Assembly (NCBI RefSeq): GCF_002251855.1
Contig: NZ_NOXW01000019.1
Location: 124,001-188,000, forward strand
Source of the DNA: Rhodoferax sp. TH121
GTDB taxonomy: Bacteria; Pseudomonadota; Gammaproteobacteria; Burkholderiales; Burkholderiaceae_C
Reading direction: 5' to 3'
DNA length: 64,000 nt
Below, piece by piece: positions 25,717 through 35,055 of this stretch; positions within the stretch are counted from its first letter, which is position 1, and each line of letters opens with the position of its first letter. The position numbers and the translations under genes were made by a program. The notes under the pieces were generated by a model. The model was given only the letters and a program-made list of their open reading frames with translations. It ran no database searches and was not told the DNA's origin.

Positions 25717-27285
25717 ATGGCACGTACCCGTTGCGACCGTACGCCCGCTTGGGGCGCCCTGCAAGCTGCGTATGACGCGTCCGGCAAAACGCTGGATGTA
25801 CGCGAGGCCTTCAAGACCGACGCCCAGCGCTTTGGCCGTTTCAGCCAAGAGGCGCCCTATGTGTTTGCCGACCTGTCGAAGAACCGCATCGACGCGGCGA
25901 CCGAGGCTCTCCTGTTTGATCTGGCACGCCAAAGCGGATTGCTGGAGCACCGCGACGCCATGTTCGCTGGCCAGAAGATCAACAACACCGAGCAGCGTGA
26001 AGTTTGGCACGTCTTGTTGCGCAATCCGCCTGCAGCCCTCGTGAAATATGCGGGAGCAGCTACGGATTTTGTAGCGAGTGAGCAGGCCAAGGTGCACGCC
26101 ACACTGGACGCCATGTTGGCCTACGCCGAGAAGGTGCGGGCCGACGCGGCCATCACCGACGTGGTGAACATCGGTATCGGTGGCTCCGACCTGGGGCCGC
26201 AGATGGCGGTGCTGGCGCTGGACGCCTTTGCTACCAGCGGCAAGCGCTTGCACTTTGTGAGCAATGTGGACGGCCACGAACTGGCTGCCAAGTTGCCGCA
26301 CTTGAAGGCCGAGAGCACGGTCTTCCTGATCGCCAGCAAGACCTTCACCACCATCGAAACCATGACCAACGCCGCCTCGGCCAAGGCTTGGTTCGAGGCA
26401 CAGGGCGGCACTGACATTGCGCGCCACTTTGCCGCGTTGACCACCAATGTGCCGGCGGCGAATGCTTTTGGCATCACCACTACCTTTGGTTTCTGGGACT
26501 GGGTGGGCGGCCGCTACTCCATGTGGTCGGCCATCGGCCTGCCGATTGCCATTGCCATTGGTGCTGAGGGCTTCCGCGAATTCTTGGCCGGTGCGCATGC
26601 CATGGACGAGCACTTCCGCACTGCGCCGCTGGAAAGCAACTTGCCCGTGCGTCTGGGCCTGCTGGACGTGTGGTACCGCAACTTCCACGGCTTTACCAGC
26701 CGTAGCATTGCGCCGTACCACAGTGCCTTGCGCCGTGTGCCTGCCTATCTGCAGCAGCTGGAAATGGAAAGCAATGGCAAGCGCGTGGACGCTTCGGGTG
26801 AAGCGCTGCCCTTTGGCACTTCGCCCGTGCTGTGGGGTGAGCCGGGTACCAACGGGCAGCACGCCTACTTCCAGATGCTGCACCAAGGGACCGACGTGGT
26901 GCCCATGGAGTTCATCGCGGTGAAGAAGGCGCGCCATGATCTGAAGGGCCACCAGCCCTTGCTGTTGGCCAATGTGCTGGCGCAAGCCCAGGCCCTGTTG
27001 CAAGGCAAGAGCGACGCGGGTGGCCACAAGCATTTCACCGGTAACCGTCCCAGCACCTTCCTGTTGCTGGACGACCTGACACCTGCTTCTTTGGGGGCGC
27101 TGATTGCGCTGCAGGAGCACCGTGTGTTTGTGAGTGGCAGTCTTTGGGGCATCAACAGCTTTGACCAATGGGGTGTGGAGCTGGGCAAGGTGCTGGCCAA
27201 GGAGATTGAGCCGCGTCTCGCTTCTGGCGATGTGTCGGGCTTGGATGGCTCCACGGCCGGGCTGTTGGCGCGTTTGCAGGCCTGA
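25717..27285 (+). CDS. pgi: glucose-6-phosphate isomerase
   Basis: 522-residue phosphoglucose isomerase. Signatures: NIGIGGSDLGPQMA (about 149-162), the SKTFTTIETMTNA segment (about 206-218), the GGRYSMWSAIGLP loop, and GxNSFDQWGVELGK near the C-terminus. About 20 residues (VKYAGAATDFVASEQAK region, near residue 108) are encoded by an embedded copy of the dispersed repeat, at a position where the helix-linker of other Pgi proteins is variable. The enzyme otherwise looks intact. Confidence 0.95.
   Translation: MARTRCDRTPAWGALQAAYDASGKTLDVREAFKTDAQRFGRFSQEAPYVFADLSKNRIDAATEALLFDLARQSGLLEHRDAMFAGQKINNTEQREVWHVLLRNPPAALVKYAGAATDFVASEQAKVHATLDAMLAYAEKVRADAAITDVVNIGIGGSDLGPQMAVLALDAFATSGKRLHFVSNVDGHELAAKLPHLKAESTVFLIASKTFTTIETMTNAASAKAWFEAQGGTDIARHFAALTTNVPAANAFGITTTFGFWDWVGGRYSMWSAIGLPIAIAIGAEGFREFLAGAHAMDEHFRTAPLESNLPVRLGLLDVWYRNFHGFTSRSIAPYHSALRRVPAYLQQLEMESNGKRVDASGEALPFGTSPVLWGEPGTNGQHAYFQMLHQGTDVVPMEFIAVKKARHDLKGHQPLLLANVLAQAQALLQGKSDAGGHKHFTGNRPSTFLLLDDLTPASLGALIALQEHRVFVSGSLWGINSFDQWGVELGKVLAKEIEPRLASGDVSGLDGSTAGLLARLQA
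26030..26079 (+). repeat. dispersed oriented repeat, copy 4 (inside pgi)
   Basis: AGCCCTCGTGAAATATGCGG, then GCAGCTAC, 7-nt loop, GTAGCGAG. The stem is GCTAC/GTAGC instead of GCTAT/ATAGC: both arms changed and pairing was kept. Confidence 0.75.
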
Positions 27286-27297
27286 TTTGCTGGGTAC

Positions 27298-27341
27298 TGT
27301 GCCTGCGATCCATGGTGCTCGCGCAGCACACCGGGGCACAG
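27298..27341 (+). other. nested hairpin downstream of pgi
   Basis: Outer arms CTGTGCC / GGCACAG enclose inner arms GTGCT / AGCAC (loop CGCGC). No T tract follows, so it is not a classic terminator; it may stabilise the tal-pgi mRNA end or be a weak or factor-dependent stop. The rest of 27286-27423 shows no gene. Confidence 0.35.
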
Positions 27342-27423
27342 CGGCGGGCGCATGGTGCCAAACGCGCACAAATTGCCCGCCACTGCACCCCGGCATGCTG
27401 CGGGGGCTGGTTGGCGTAGCGTT

Positions 27424-28665
27424 ATGAGCAAGCAACCGATTTCTCTGGCACAAGCCCGCAATCTGCATCTCGCAGCCCAGGGCTTGCTACAGCCCCCCAC
27501 ACGCGCCGCCAAGCGTGCCGATGTGGCAGCCTGTATCCAGCGCATGGCGCTGTTGCAGATCGACACCATCCACGTGGTGTCGCGCAGCCCCTACCTTGTC
27601 TTGCATTCCCGTTTGGGCGACTATCCGCGCGAATGGCTGGAAGACACGCTGGCTTCGGCCAAAGTGTTTGAAACCTGGGCGCACGAGGCTTGCTTTGCGC
27701 CCATGGACGATCTGCATATCCATCGCGCTTACAACCGCCACGCCCGCCAGCACTGGGGTGTGGGCAATGCCCGCAAACTGGCTGTGACGCAGCGCCCGCA
27801 TCTGGATAAGCTGCTGGACCACGTCCGTGCCAACGGCGCCGTCAAATCTTCCGACTTTGAGCGGCCCGAGGGCAAGGGCGGTCCCTGGTGGGGTTGGAAG
27901 GATGAGAAGCGCTGGCTGGAGGCGCTGTTTGCGTTAGGTGAGCTGATGATTGCGCGGCGCGAAAATTTTCACCGCGTCTACGACCTCAGCGAGCGCGTGG
28001 CGCCGCAGTTGCTGCAGCCTGTGGAGTCGGTCGGTGAGGCTGCGCTGCATACCCAGCTCATGGAGAAAGCCGTTGCCGCCTTGGGCATTACCCAGGCGCG
28101 CTGGGTCAACGACTACTTCCGCACCAAGCCACGCCTCAAGGATGCGGATCTGGACGCGCTGGTGGATTCGGGCGCGGTGGTGCGCGTGGCGGTAGACGGC
28201 TGGGATGCGCCCGGCTATGTGCACGCCAGCCACGCCGCGCTGCTCAAGAAAGCGCAGGCTGGCAAGCTGGAGGCGACGCATACCGCCTTGCTGTCGCCGT
28301 TTGACCCCGTGGTTTGGGACCGCGAGCGCGGCTCCACGCTGTTTGACTTTGACTACCGGCTGGAGTGTTACACGCCAGAGGACAAGCGCGTGTACGGCTA
28401 TTTTGTGTTGCCCATCCTGTGCCGCGGTGAGCTCATTGGCCGACTGGACGCCAAGGCGCACCGGGCCGAGGGCGTGTTTGAGGTGCGTGCGCTCCACGTC
28501 CAGCCTGGCCTGGTCTGGAGCGATGAACAGCTGGCTGATGTGGCCGCCGCCATTCAGTGCAGTGCGGATTGGCATGGCACGCCCACCGTGCGTATCACTC
28601 GCACCCAGCCGGCCAAGTTGGCTACTGCCATGCGCCACGCCCTCAAGGGGCTGGCGGCGAGCTGA
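27424..28665 (+). CDS. ycaQ: YcaQ-type winged-helix DNA glycosylase
   Basis: 413-residue member of the HTH_42/AlkZ-like family. E. coli YcaQ unhooks DNA interstrand crosslinks. Seen: N-terminal winged-helix region (1-110) with LLQIDTIHVVSRSPYLVLHSR, containing the Q-x-D catalytic signature (QID) that marks YcaQ-like enzymes as opposed to the Q-x-Q of AlkZ, the WEKRPxG-like segment KGGPWWGWKDEKRWLEALF, and the C-terminal LLSPFDPVVWDRERGSTLFDFDYR. Start is the ATG at 27424; the upstream in-frame extension has no family sequence. Stands alone. Confidence 0.88.
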   Translation: MSKQPISLAQARNLHLAAQGLLQPPTRAAKRADVAACIQRMALLQIDTIHVVSRSPYLVLHSRLGDYPREWLEDTLASAKVFETWAHEACFAPMDDLHIHRAYNRHARQHWGVGNARKLAVTQRPHLDKLLDHVRANGAVKSSDFERPEGKGGPWWGWKDEKRWLEALFALGELMIARRENFHRVYDLSERVAPQLLQPVESVGEAALHTQLMEKAVAALGITQARWVNDYFRTKPRLKDADLDALVDSGAVVRVAVDGWDAPGYVHASHAALLKKAQAGKLEATHTALLSPFDPVVWDRERGSTLFDFDYRLECYTPEDKRVYGYFVLPILCRGELIGRLDAKAHRAEGVFEVRALHVQPGLVWSDEQLADVAAAIQCSADWHGTPTVRITRTQPAKLATAMRHALKGLAAS

Positions 28666-28780
28666 GTCCCCGCACTAGGCAGCGATAACCCCTTCAACGT
28701 CCCGGTCTTGTCGGGTTGCATTGCACGAAGTAGTTGTGTTTGAGACTATCCAGTCTTTATTCAAACTCAGGAGATTGCAC

Positions 28781-29752
28781 ATGGTGACTCGACGCGATTT
28801 TTTTGTGGGCGGCGGAGCCGCACTGGCTGCGTATGCTGCTGGTTCGTTCATGCCCTTGGGGGCGCAATCGGCGCCGAACTTTGGTGCACCTAGCGTAGTG
28901 CAAGTGGGGTTTCGCAAGCAAAAAATCGGCGATTTCGAAGTCATTGCCCTGAACGATGGCGTGACACGTCGCCCGCTGGCCGCTGAGTTCGTGCGCAATG
29001 CCCCATTGGGCGAAGTGCAAGAACTATTGCGCTCACAAAACTTGCCGACCGACTACCTGGACGTGCCGTACACCGCGTTTCTGGTGGTTTCCGGCAACCG
29101 CAAAGTCCTGATGGACACCGGCTTCTCGGACAACGGTGGCCCTACCACCGGGCGCCTGCTGACGAACCTGAATGCAGCGGGCTACAAGGCCGAGGACATC
29201 GACACCGTGATCCTGAGTCACTTCCATGGCGACCACATCCTGGGCGTGCGCAACAAGGCGGGCCAATTGGTCTACCCGAATGCCAAAATCATGGTGCCCT
29301 CGGTCGAGCACGCCTTCTGGATGGACGATGCCCGCATGGCGGCTGCACCTGACGCCATGAAAGGCGCATTCCAAACCGTGCGCCGCATGCTGGGTGGCTT
29401 GAATGACAGCCAGTTGGTCAAATTTGAAGCCGGTGCCGAGATTGTTCCCGGCATCAAGAGCGTCGCAGCCTACGGCCACACACCGGGCCACACGCTGTTC
29501 ATGGTGGAAAGCAAGGGCGAGAAATTCGCCTACCTGGCCGACATCACCAACGTTCCACAGCTCTTCGCCCGCAACCCGGATTGGGCTGTGCAATTTGACA
29601 TGAATGCAGAAGACGCACGCGTGGCACGCCGCAAGGTGTTCGACATGATCGTGGCGGACAAGGTCATGGCTGGGGGCTTCCACTTCCCGTTCCCGGCGTT
29701 TGGGCGGGTGGAAAAGCTGGGTAACGGCTTTGAGTTCAAGCCCGTCGCCTGA
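28781..29752 (+). CDS. Tat-exported metallo-beta-lactamase-fold hydrolase
   Basis: 323-residue MBL-fold protein. The N-terminus MVTRRDFFVGGGAALAAYAA is a twin-arginine-type signal (TRRDFF), so a folded, metal-loaded periplasmic enzyme is expected. Metal motif HFHGDH at 147-152, a further His in AYGHTPGHT, and Asp in YLADITN complete the dinuclear site. CAGGAG precedes the ATG. Relatives are annotated as quorum-quenching lactonases or generic hydrolases; the substrate here is unknown. A terminator follows. Confidence 0.88.
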   Translation: MVTRRDFFVGGGAALAAYAAGSFMPLGAQSAPNFGAPSVVQVGFRKQKIGDFEVIALNDGVTRRPLAAEFVRNAPLGEVQELLRSQNLPTDYLDVPYTAFLVVSGNRKVLMDTGFSDNGGPTTGRLLTNLNAAGYKAEDIDTVILSHFHGDHILGVRNKAGQLVYPNAKIMVPSVEHAFWMDDARMAAAPDAMKGAFQTVRRMLGGLNDSQLVKFEAGAEIVPGIKSVAAYGHTPGHTLFMVESKGEKFAYLADITNVPQLFARNPDWAVQFDMNAEDARVARRKVFDMIVADKVMAGGFHFPFPAFGRVEKLGNGFEFKPVA

Positions 29753-29775
29753 CGCTCCTCCAACCCCAAACCGAG

Positions 29776-29807
29776 CCTCGCTGGCGCTATGCTGGCGAGG
29801 TTTTTTT
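29776..29807 (+). terminator. intrinsic terminator after the MBL-fold gene
   Basis: CCTCGC / GCGAGG stem with a 13-nt loop followed by TTTTTTT; it ends 14 bases before the HAD gene start. Confidence 0.75.
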
Positions 29808-29821
29808 GTTGGAACTACGAA

Positions 29822-30472
29822 ATGAATGTGGTGTTTGATTTTGGCGCGGTGCTGTTTACCTGGCGCCCGGTGGATTTGATGATGGAGTGTTTTCCGCAAC
29901 GCGCTGCTAGCCGCGCAGAAGCGGGACATTTGGCTCATGAAGTGTTCGGCCGCGCCGACTGGCAAGCCTTTGACCGGGGTACTGTTTCAATGCCGGATGT
30001 CATTGCGCAGGTCGCAAAGCGGGTGGGCTTGGATGCCAGGGTGCTGGGCGCGTTGGTGGAGAGCATTGGTGAGCGCTTGACGCCCATGCCCGAGTCCGTC
30101 GCACTGTTTGAGCGCCTGGTGGCTTTGCGTGCGCAGCGCGCAGCACATGGTGGTGAACCCGTGCGCCTCTACTACCTCTCCAATATGCCCGTGCCGTACG
30201 CCCGCACGCTGGAGCGCATGAACCCTTTTCTCAAAGCGTTCGACGGCGGCATTTTTTCGGGCGACGTGCTGCTCATCAAACCCGAGCCTTCCATCTATCA
30301 ATGCCTTCAAACGCGCTATGCCTTGGAGCCGTCCAAGACCATCTTCTTGGATGACCTGCTGCCCAACATCCACGCTGCGCAGGCAGAGGGCTGGCATGGG
30401 ATTCACTTCCACAGCGCGCAGCAAGCCAGCCAAGCGCTGCAAGCCCTTGGTTTGAATGAAATAGCCCTCTAG
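29822..30472 (+). CDS. HAD-superfamily IA hydrolase (YihX-like)
   Basis: 216-residue HAD phosphatase. Motif I is VVFDFGAVLFTW (nucleophile Asp6; the usual second Asp is replaced, as in the YihX group), motif II LYYLSNMP (about 110-117), motif III Lys in LLIKPEPSIYQ, motif IV IFLDDLLPNIHAA. YihX-type enzymes dephosphorylate sugar phosphates such as alpha-glucose-1-phosphate, so a link to the nearby hexose module is possible but unproven. The last codons (NEIAL-stop) lie in the left part of a dispersed repeat copy. Confidence 0.88.
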   Translation: MNVVFDFGAVLFTWRPVDLMMECFPQRAASRAEAGHLAHEVFGRADWQAFDRGTVSMPDVIAQVAKRVGLDARVLGALVESIGERLTPMPESVALFERLVALRAQRAAHGGEPVRLYYLSNMPVPYARTLERMNPFLKAFDGGIFSGDVLLIKPEPSIYQCLQTRYALEPSKTIFLDDLLPNIHAAQAEGWHGIHFHSAQQASQALQALGLNEIAL

Positions 30473-30513
30473 CCCGCGCAAAATATGCGCGAGCAGCTAT
30501 CAAATTCATAGTG
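30460..30513 (+). repeat. dispersed oriented repeat, copy 5 (end of HAD gene)
   Basis: ATAGCCCTCTAGCCCGCGCA, AAATATGCGCGAGCAG, then CTAT-N7-ATAG. It overlaps the HAD stop codon. Confidence 0.85.
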
Positions 30514-30523
30514 AATCAGGCGT

Positions 30524-30562
30524 AAAAAAGCCCCGCAAGGTAGACCCTGCGGGGCTTTTTTG
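30524..30562. terminator. bidirectional terminator between the HAD gene and groEL
   Basis: AAAAAAGCCCCGCA / TGCGGGGCTTTTTT, flanked by A and T tracts. The following 30563-30692 has no gene. Confidence 0.88.
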
Positions 30563-30692
30563 GTTGCAGTCGAGAGCAATAACGCCACATCGACGCAGCA
30601 TGAGGTGCCAAGCCAAGGCGCAAGGGCGTAGACAGTACCTACGGTACGGCAAGCCCTTGCAACGCCGGCATGGCGCCTCAGGCAAGGAGCAC

Positions 30693-32357
<1,665 letters not shown>

Positions 32358-32368
32358 TTAAGTGAAAT

Positions 32369-32420
32369 ATGCCGCTAGACCGCGTATATGCTGCGTGACT
32401 AGCTATGAATTCAGTAGTGC
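32369..32420 (+). repeat. dispersed oriented repeat, copy 6 (groES-groEL spacer, degenerate)
   Basis: TATATGCTGCGTGACTAGCT followed by a weak right arm (AGTAG). It has the TATGC-GCG-AGCTAT order but a poor stem; the weakest of the twelve. Confidence 0.4.
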
Positions 32421-32433
32421 TTTAAGCCCGGAA

Positions 32434-32727
32434 TTACTTGGACTCGACGACTGCGAACAGGTCGTCTTCCTTCATGACCAGCAGCTCGTCGCCGTCGACC
32501 TTGACGGTCTGGCCGGAGTACTTGCCGAACAACACGCGGTCGCCAACCTTCACAGTCAGGGCCTTGGTTTCGCCCTTGTCGTTGGTCTTGCCTGGGCCCA
32601 CAGCCAGCACTTCGCCTTGGTCTGGCTTCTCGGCAGCGTTGTCAGGAATGTAGATGCCGGAGGCAGTCTTGGTTTCGCTTTCAACGCGCTTAACAATCAC
32701 GCGGTCTGCCAGAGGACGCAGTTTCAT
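32434..32727 (-). CDS. groS: co-chaperonin GroES
   Basis: 97-residue GroES: N-terminal [20 protein letters not shown], the mobile loop with SGIYIPDNA (about 24-32) and C-terminal [14 protein letters not shown]. The start codon is set by conservation; the frame continues upstream into the promoter and CIRCE region without family sequence. First gene of the groESL operon. Confidence 0.98.
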   Translation of the reverse strand: MKLRPLADRVIVKRVESETKTASGIYIPDNAAEKPDQGEVLAVGPGKTNDKGETKALTVKVGDRVLFGKYSGQTVKVDGDELLVMKEDDLFAVVESK

Positions 32728-32810
32728 GAGGAATCTCCTAGGTTTTGAAACAGAAAGGGAACAGGTGCCCACCCAAGGGTAAGCACACATGAACTTGTGG
32801 AAGGGTGCTG

Positions 32811-32837
32811 TTAGCACTCCATCCCAACGAGTGCTAA
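32811..32837. promoter_or_regulatory. CIRCE operator (HrcA-binding site)
   Basis: Perfect TTAGCACTC-N9-GAGTGCTAA, the canonical CIRCE element, 84 bases upstream of groES and directly downstream of the -10 box. HrcA repression of groESL is therefore expected; hrcA is not in this window. Confidence 0.96.
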
Positions 32838-32864
32838 TCATAAGGCCTTTTGCCCTGCTTTCAA
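32837..32864 (-). promoter_or_regulatory. groESL promoter
   Basis: On the minus strand TTGAAA (32864-32859), 16-bp spacer, TATGAT (32842-32837), a good housekeeping promoter. The preceding C makes CTTGAAA, the -35 form used by sigma-32, but no CCCCAT -10 is seen. CIRCE overlaps the expected start of transcription. Confidence 0.75.
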
Positions 32865-32932
32865 GAGTTTGGGCCGCGATTGCAGCGCGACGCAGAGCTT
32901 TCTCGGCATCCACCTTTACTGGCGTGCGGGCA

Positions 32933-32962
32933 TAAAAAAAGCGCCCTGGTGGGGCGCTTTTT
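32933..32962 (-). terminator. intrinsic terminator after the 93-aa gene
   Basis: AAAAGCGCCC / GGGCGCTTTT stem with TGGTG-type loop and A/T tracts on both sides; it separates the gene at 32981 from the groESL promoter. Confidence 0.85.
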
Positions 32963-32980
32963 AGGGGAGGGGGCGGACGC

Positions 32981-33262
32981 TCAGAGGCTGTGGCCAGCCA
33001 GGGCGGCGCGTTCTACGCGGTCGGCCAGGGCGTACAAATCCTGGGCAAAGTTGGGGTCTTGGCTGGCGACATCGTCGGCCATGGCGCGCAACTGGCTGGC
33101 TTCGTCCAGTTCCACGGCGCCTGCTGCTTGGCGCTCAAAGGCTGCTGCCCACAGGGCGCTGCTCAATGCGCGGGCCGACACCAGCAGGTCGCGCAGTGCC
33201 TGCGCCACACCGGGCTGCTGGGCGGGGGCGAAATGGGGGGTACGGATTGCGGTGCTGGCCAT
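32981..33262 (-). CDS. conserved-looking hypothetical protein (93 aa)
   Basis: Small, mostly helical soluble protein, Ala-rich with heptad-like spacing in the second half ([20 protein letters not shown], then [17 protein letters not shown]). A strong GGAGG ribosome binding site sits 8 bases before the ATG at 33262, and its own terminator follows, so it is a real gene. No family recognised. It lies upstream of groES, insulated from it. An N-terminal extension to 33382 is possible in frame but lacks support. Confidence 0.75.
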   Translation of the reverse strand: MASTAIRTPHFAPAQQPGVAQALRDLLVSARALSSALWAAAFERQAAGAVELDEASQLRAMADDVASQDPNFAQDLYALADRVERAALAGHSL

Positions 33263-33450
33263 GGGGAAACCTCCAAAGTGAACGATGTTGCACTGCAGTA
33301 TAGGGTAAACCCTAGGTGTCTTCAAGGGGCGTGTTGCGCTGGCTGCACCGGGCGTGCGGGTATCCCGCAGGATGGAGCCCAAAGCCTTGGGGCAGAATCT
33401 GCCGGCGCAGGGCGTGAGGCCCGGGCCCTTATCATTTTGGAGAAATTGCC

Positions 33451-34425
33451 ATGTTGTTGAAGAAGCTGTTGGTGTGGAGTCTGGTGTCAGTGGCGGCGGT
33501 GGGTGCGGCTCAGGCCCAAAACGCGTCCTACCCCACCAAATCGGTCCGCCTGATCATTCCCTTTCCTCCTGGCGGTGGCACCGATATCCTGTCCCGCCTG
33601 GTAGCCCAGAAGCTGACCGAGGCCAACAAATGGTCCGTGGTGCCTGACAACCGTGCCGGCGCTGGCGGCACCATCGGCATCACCGAAGCGGTCAAAGCGG
33701 CGCCCACGGGCTACGACATCGTGATGGGCCAGAAGGACAACTTGGTGGTGGGCCCCTGGCTCTATGGCAACCTGCCGTGGGATCCGACCAAGGATCTGGT
33801 GGCGGTGGCCCACGTGGCCTACACGCCGGTGGTGATCGCTACCAGCGCCAACTCCAAGTTCAAGACCTTGGCCGATGTGGTCGCTGCCGCCAAGACCGCT
33901 CCCGACACCATCACCTATGGATCTCCTGGCAATGGCACCACCATCCACCTGGCAGGTCACCTGTTTGAGAAGGCCGCCAGTATCAATATCCGGCACATTC
34001 CTTACAAGGGCTCCAACCCTGCGTTGATGGATGCCCTGGCGGGCAATGTGGATTTGCTGGTGTCGTCCGTGCCTTCAGCCATGGCCCAGATCAAGGCCGG
34101 CAAGCTGCGTCCCCTGGCGGTCACCTCGGCGGCGCGCAGCAGCTCATTGCCCGATGTGCCCACCGTGGCCGAGTCGGGCTACAAGGACTTTGATGTGAGC
34201 ACCTGGTACGGCCTGTTTGCCCCGGCCGGTACACCGGCTACTGTGGTCACCACGCTGAACACTGAAGTCAACAAGCTGTTGGCCAACCCCGAGGTCAAAG
34301 CCGCCATCCAGGCCCAGGGCGCCGAGCCAGTGGCCATGAAGGTGGATCAGTTTTCCAACCTGCTCAAGGCCGACTACGCCAAATGGAAGGGGATCGTGCA
34401 GGCCTCAGGCGCCAAGGTCGAGTAG
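33451..34425 (+). CDS. Bug-family (tripartite tricarboxylate type) solute-binding protein
   Basis: 324-residue periplasmic receptor. Signal peptide MLLKKLLVWSLVSVAAVGAA (cleavage AQA-QN), then the family blocks YPTKSVRLIIPFPPGGGTD, VVPDNRAGAGGTIG, FHIPYKG-like IRHIPYKGSNPAL and GNVDLLVSSVPSA. Orphan Bug proteins like this one are very abundant in Comamonadaceae and bind carboxylates or aromatic acids. No TctA/TctB membrane genes are adjacent. GGAG precedes the ATG. Confidence 0.94.
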   Translation: MLLKKLLVWSLVSVAAVGAAQAQNASYPTKSVRLIIPFPPGGGTDILSRLVAQKLTEANKWSVVPDNRAGAGGTIGITEAVKAAPTGYDIVMGQKDNLVVGPWLYGNLPWDPTKDLVAVAHVAYTPVVIATSANSKFKTLADVVAAAKTAPDTITYGSPGNGTTIHLAGHLFEKAASINIRHIPYKGSNPALMDALAGNVDLLVSSVPSAMAQIKAGKLRPLAVTSAARSSSLPDVPTVAESGYKDFDVSTWYGLFAPAGTPATVVTTLNTEVNKLLANPEVKAAIQAQGAEPVAMKVDQFSNLLKADYAKWKGIVQASGAKVE

Positions 34426-34434
34426 CGCGGGGGG

Positions 34435-34458
34435 CGCGATTTTTCTACAATCGCGCTT
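34435..34458 (+). other. hairpin between the Bug gene and the riboswitch
   Basis: GCGCGATT-TTTCTAC-AATCGCGC: 8-bp arms with a T-containing loop. It may end the Bug transcript or be the promoter-proximal part of the riboswitch leader; TACAAT at 34446-34451 resembles a -10 box. Confidence 0.4.
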
Positions 34459-34463
34459 TAGCA

Positions 34464-34555
34464 AAAATCCGGGCAAACCTGCCGAGAGGCAGGGACGCAA
34501 AGCCTCCGGTCCCCATCTGCATTTGGCGCGGAAGGGATAGCGGGGTTGCCAGCAG
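34464..34555 (+). ncRNA. cyclic-di-GMP-I riboswitch (GEMM-I aptamer)
   Basis: Matches the GEMM-I core in order: GGGCAAACC (34471-34479), stem CTGCC with GNRA loop GAGA and GGCAG (34479-34492), the hallmark GGGACGCAAAGCC, CTCCGG, a variable arm, then GGATAGCGGGGTTGCCA. These blocks line up almost base for base with the Vibrio cholerae Vc2 aptamer as I remember it. It lies 56 nt upstream of the 144-aa membrane protein gene. No terminator with a T tract follows, so control may be at translation initiation. Confidence 0.92.
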
Positions 34556-34611
34556 TGCTGTCACTGTGGTGTCAATGCGTGTGTGCCTGTGTTCGTACCA
34601 GGGAGCCGTGC

Positions 34612-35046
34612 ATGAAACAAACCAAACCCTTTGGTCGGGCCTACTTGCCTGTGACCAGCGCTGCCGCGAGTGCAGCGGCAGAGCCTGAGGGCGAGCCCAG
34701 CACCATCTTGGAAGCCCCTGCCGCAGGGGTTGAGCTGTTCAGTTTGGGCGCAGGGCGCCTGCCCGTGGAGCCGCCGCCGCCTGCCCCTTGGCGCAAGCTC
34801 GTGCGTGACGCTTCCACCCTGCTGGTGCTCGTGGTGCTGGCCCTCATCATTTACGTGGGCATGCGCGACAGCCTGATGCTGGCCAATCTGCTGCAACAAG
34901 TGTCGACGGAAGACACCGTCATGGTCTGCAAAGACGGCAAAGTGCAGTACGCCGACAACAGCATCGCTGACCGTTTGTTGAATCGCGGGCATTTTGTGTG
35001 TACTGATTGGAAGGTGCAGCCCACCTTCGTACGCCTGCCGCGCTAG
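34612..35046 (+). CDS. riboswitch-controlled single-pass membrane protein of unknown function (144 aa)
   Basis: Small protein directly behind a c-di-GMP riboswitch. About 65 residues of Ala/Pro/Glu-rich N-terminus (with PVEPPPPAPWRKLVRD before the membrane), one membrane helix (about 68-84), and a 60-residue C-terminal part with two cysteines (Cys106 in VMVCKDGK and Cys130 in HFVCTDW) that could form a disulfide if periplasmic. GGGAG precedes the ATG. No family recognised. It converges with the YhgE/Pip gene, 9 bp apart. Inferred role: an envelope protein switched by the motile/sessile signal. Confidence 0.85.
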   Translation: MKQTKPFGRAYLPVTSAAASAAAEPEGEPSTILEAPAAGVELFSLGAGRLPVEPPPPAPWRKLVRDASTLLVLVVLALIIYVGMRDSLMLANLLQQVSTEDTVMVCKDGKVQYADNSIADRLLNRGHFVCTDWKVQPTFVRLPR

Positions 35047-35055
35047 CTGCTCGCT

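Noticed and set aside
24721..27468. A 915-codon open frame on the minus strand opposite tal and pgi
   Set aside because: It is antisense to two clear enzymes, rich in His/Gln/Arg/Gly, and has no domain; a by-product of GC-rich codon bias.
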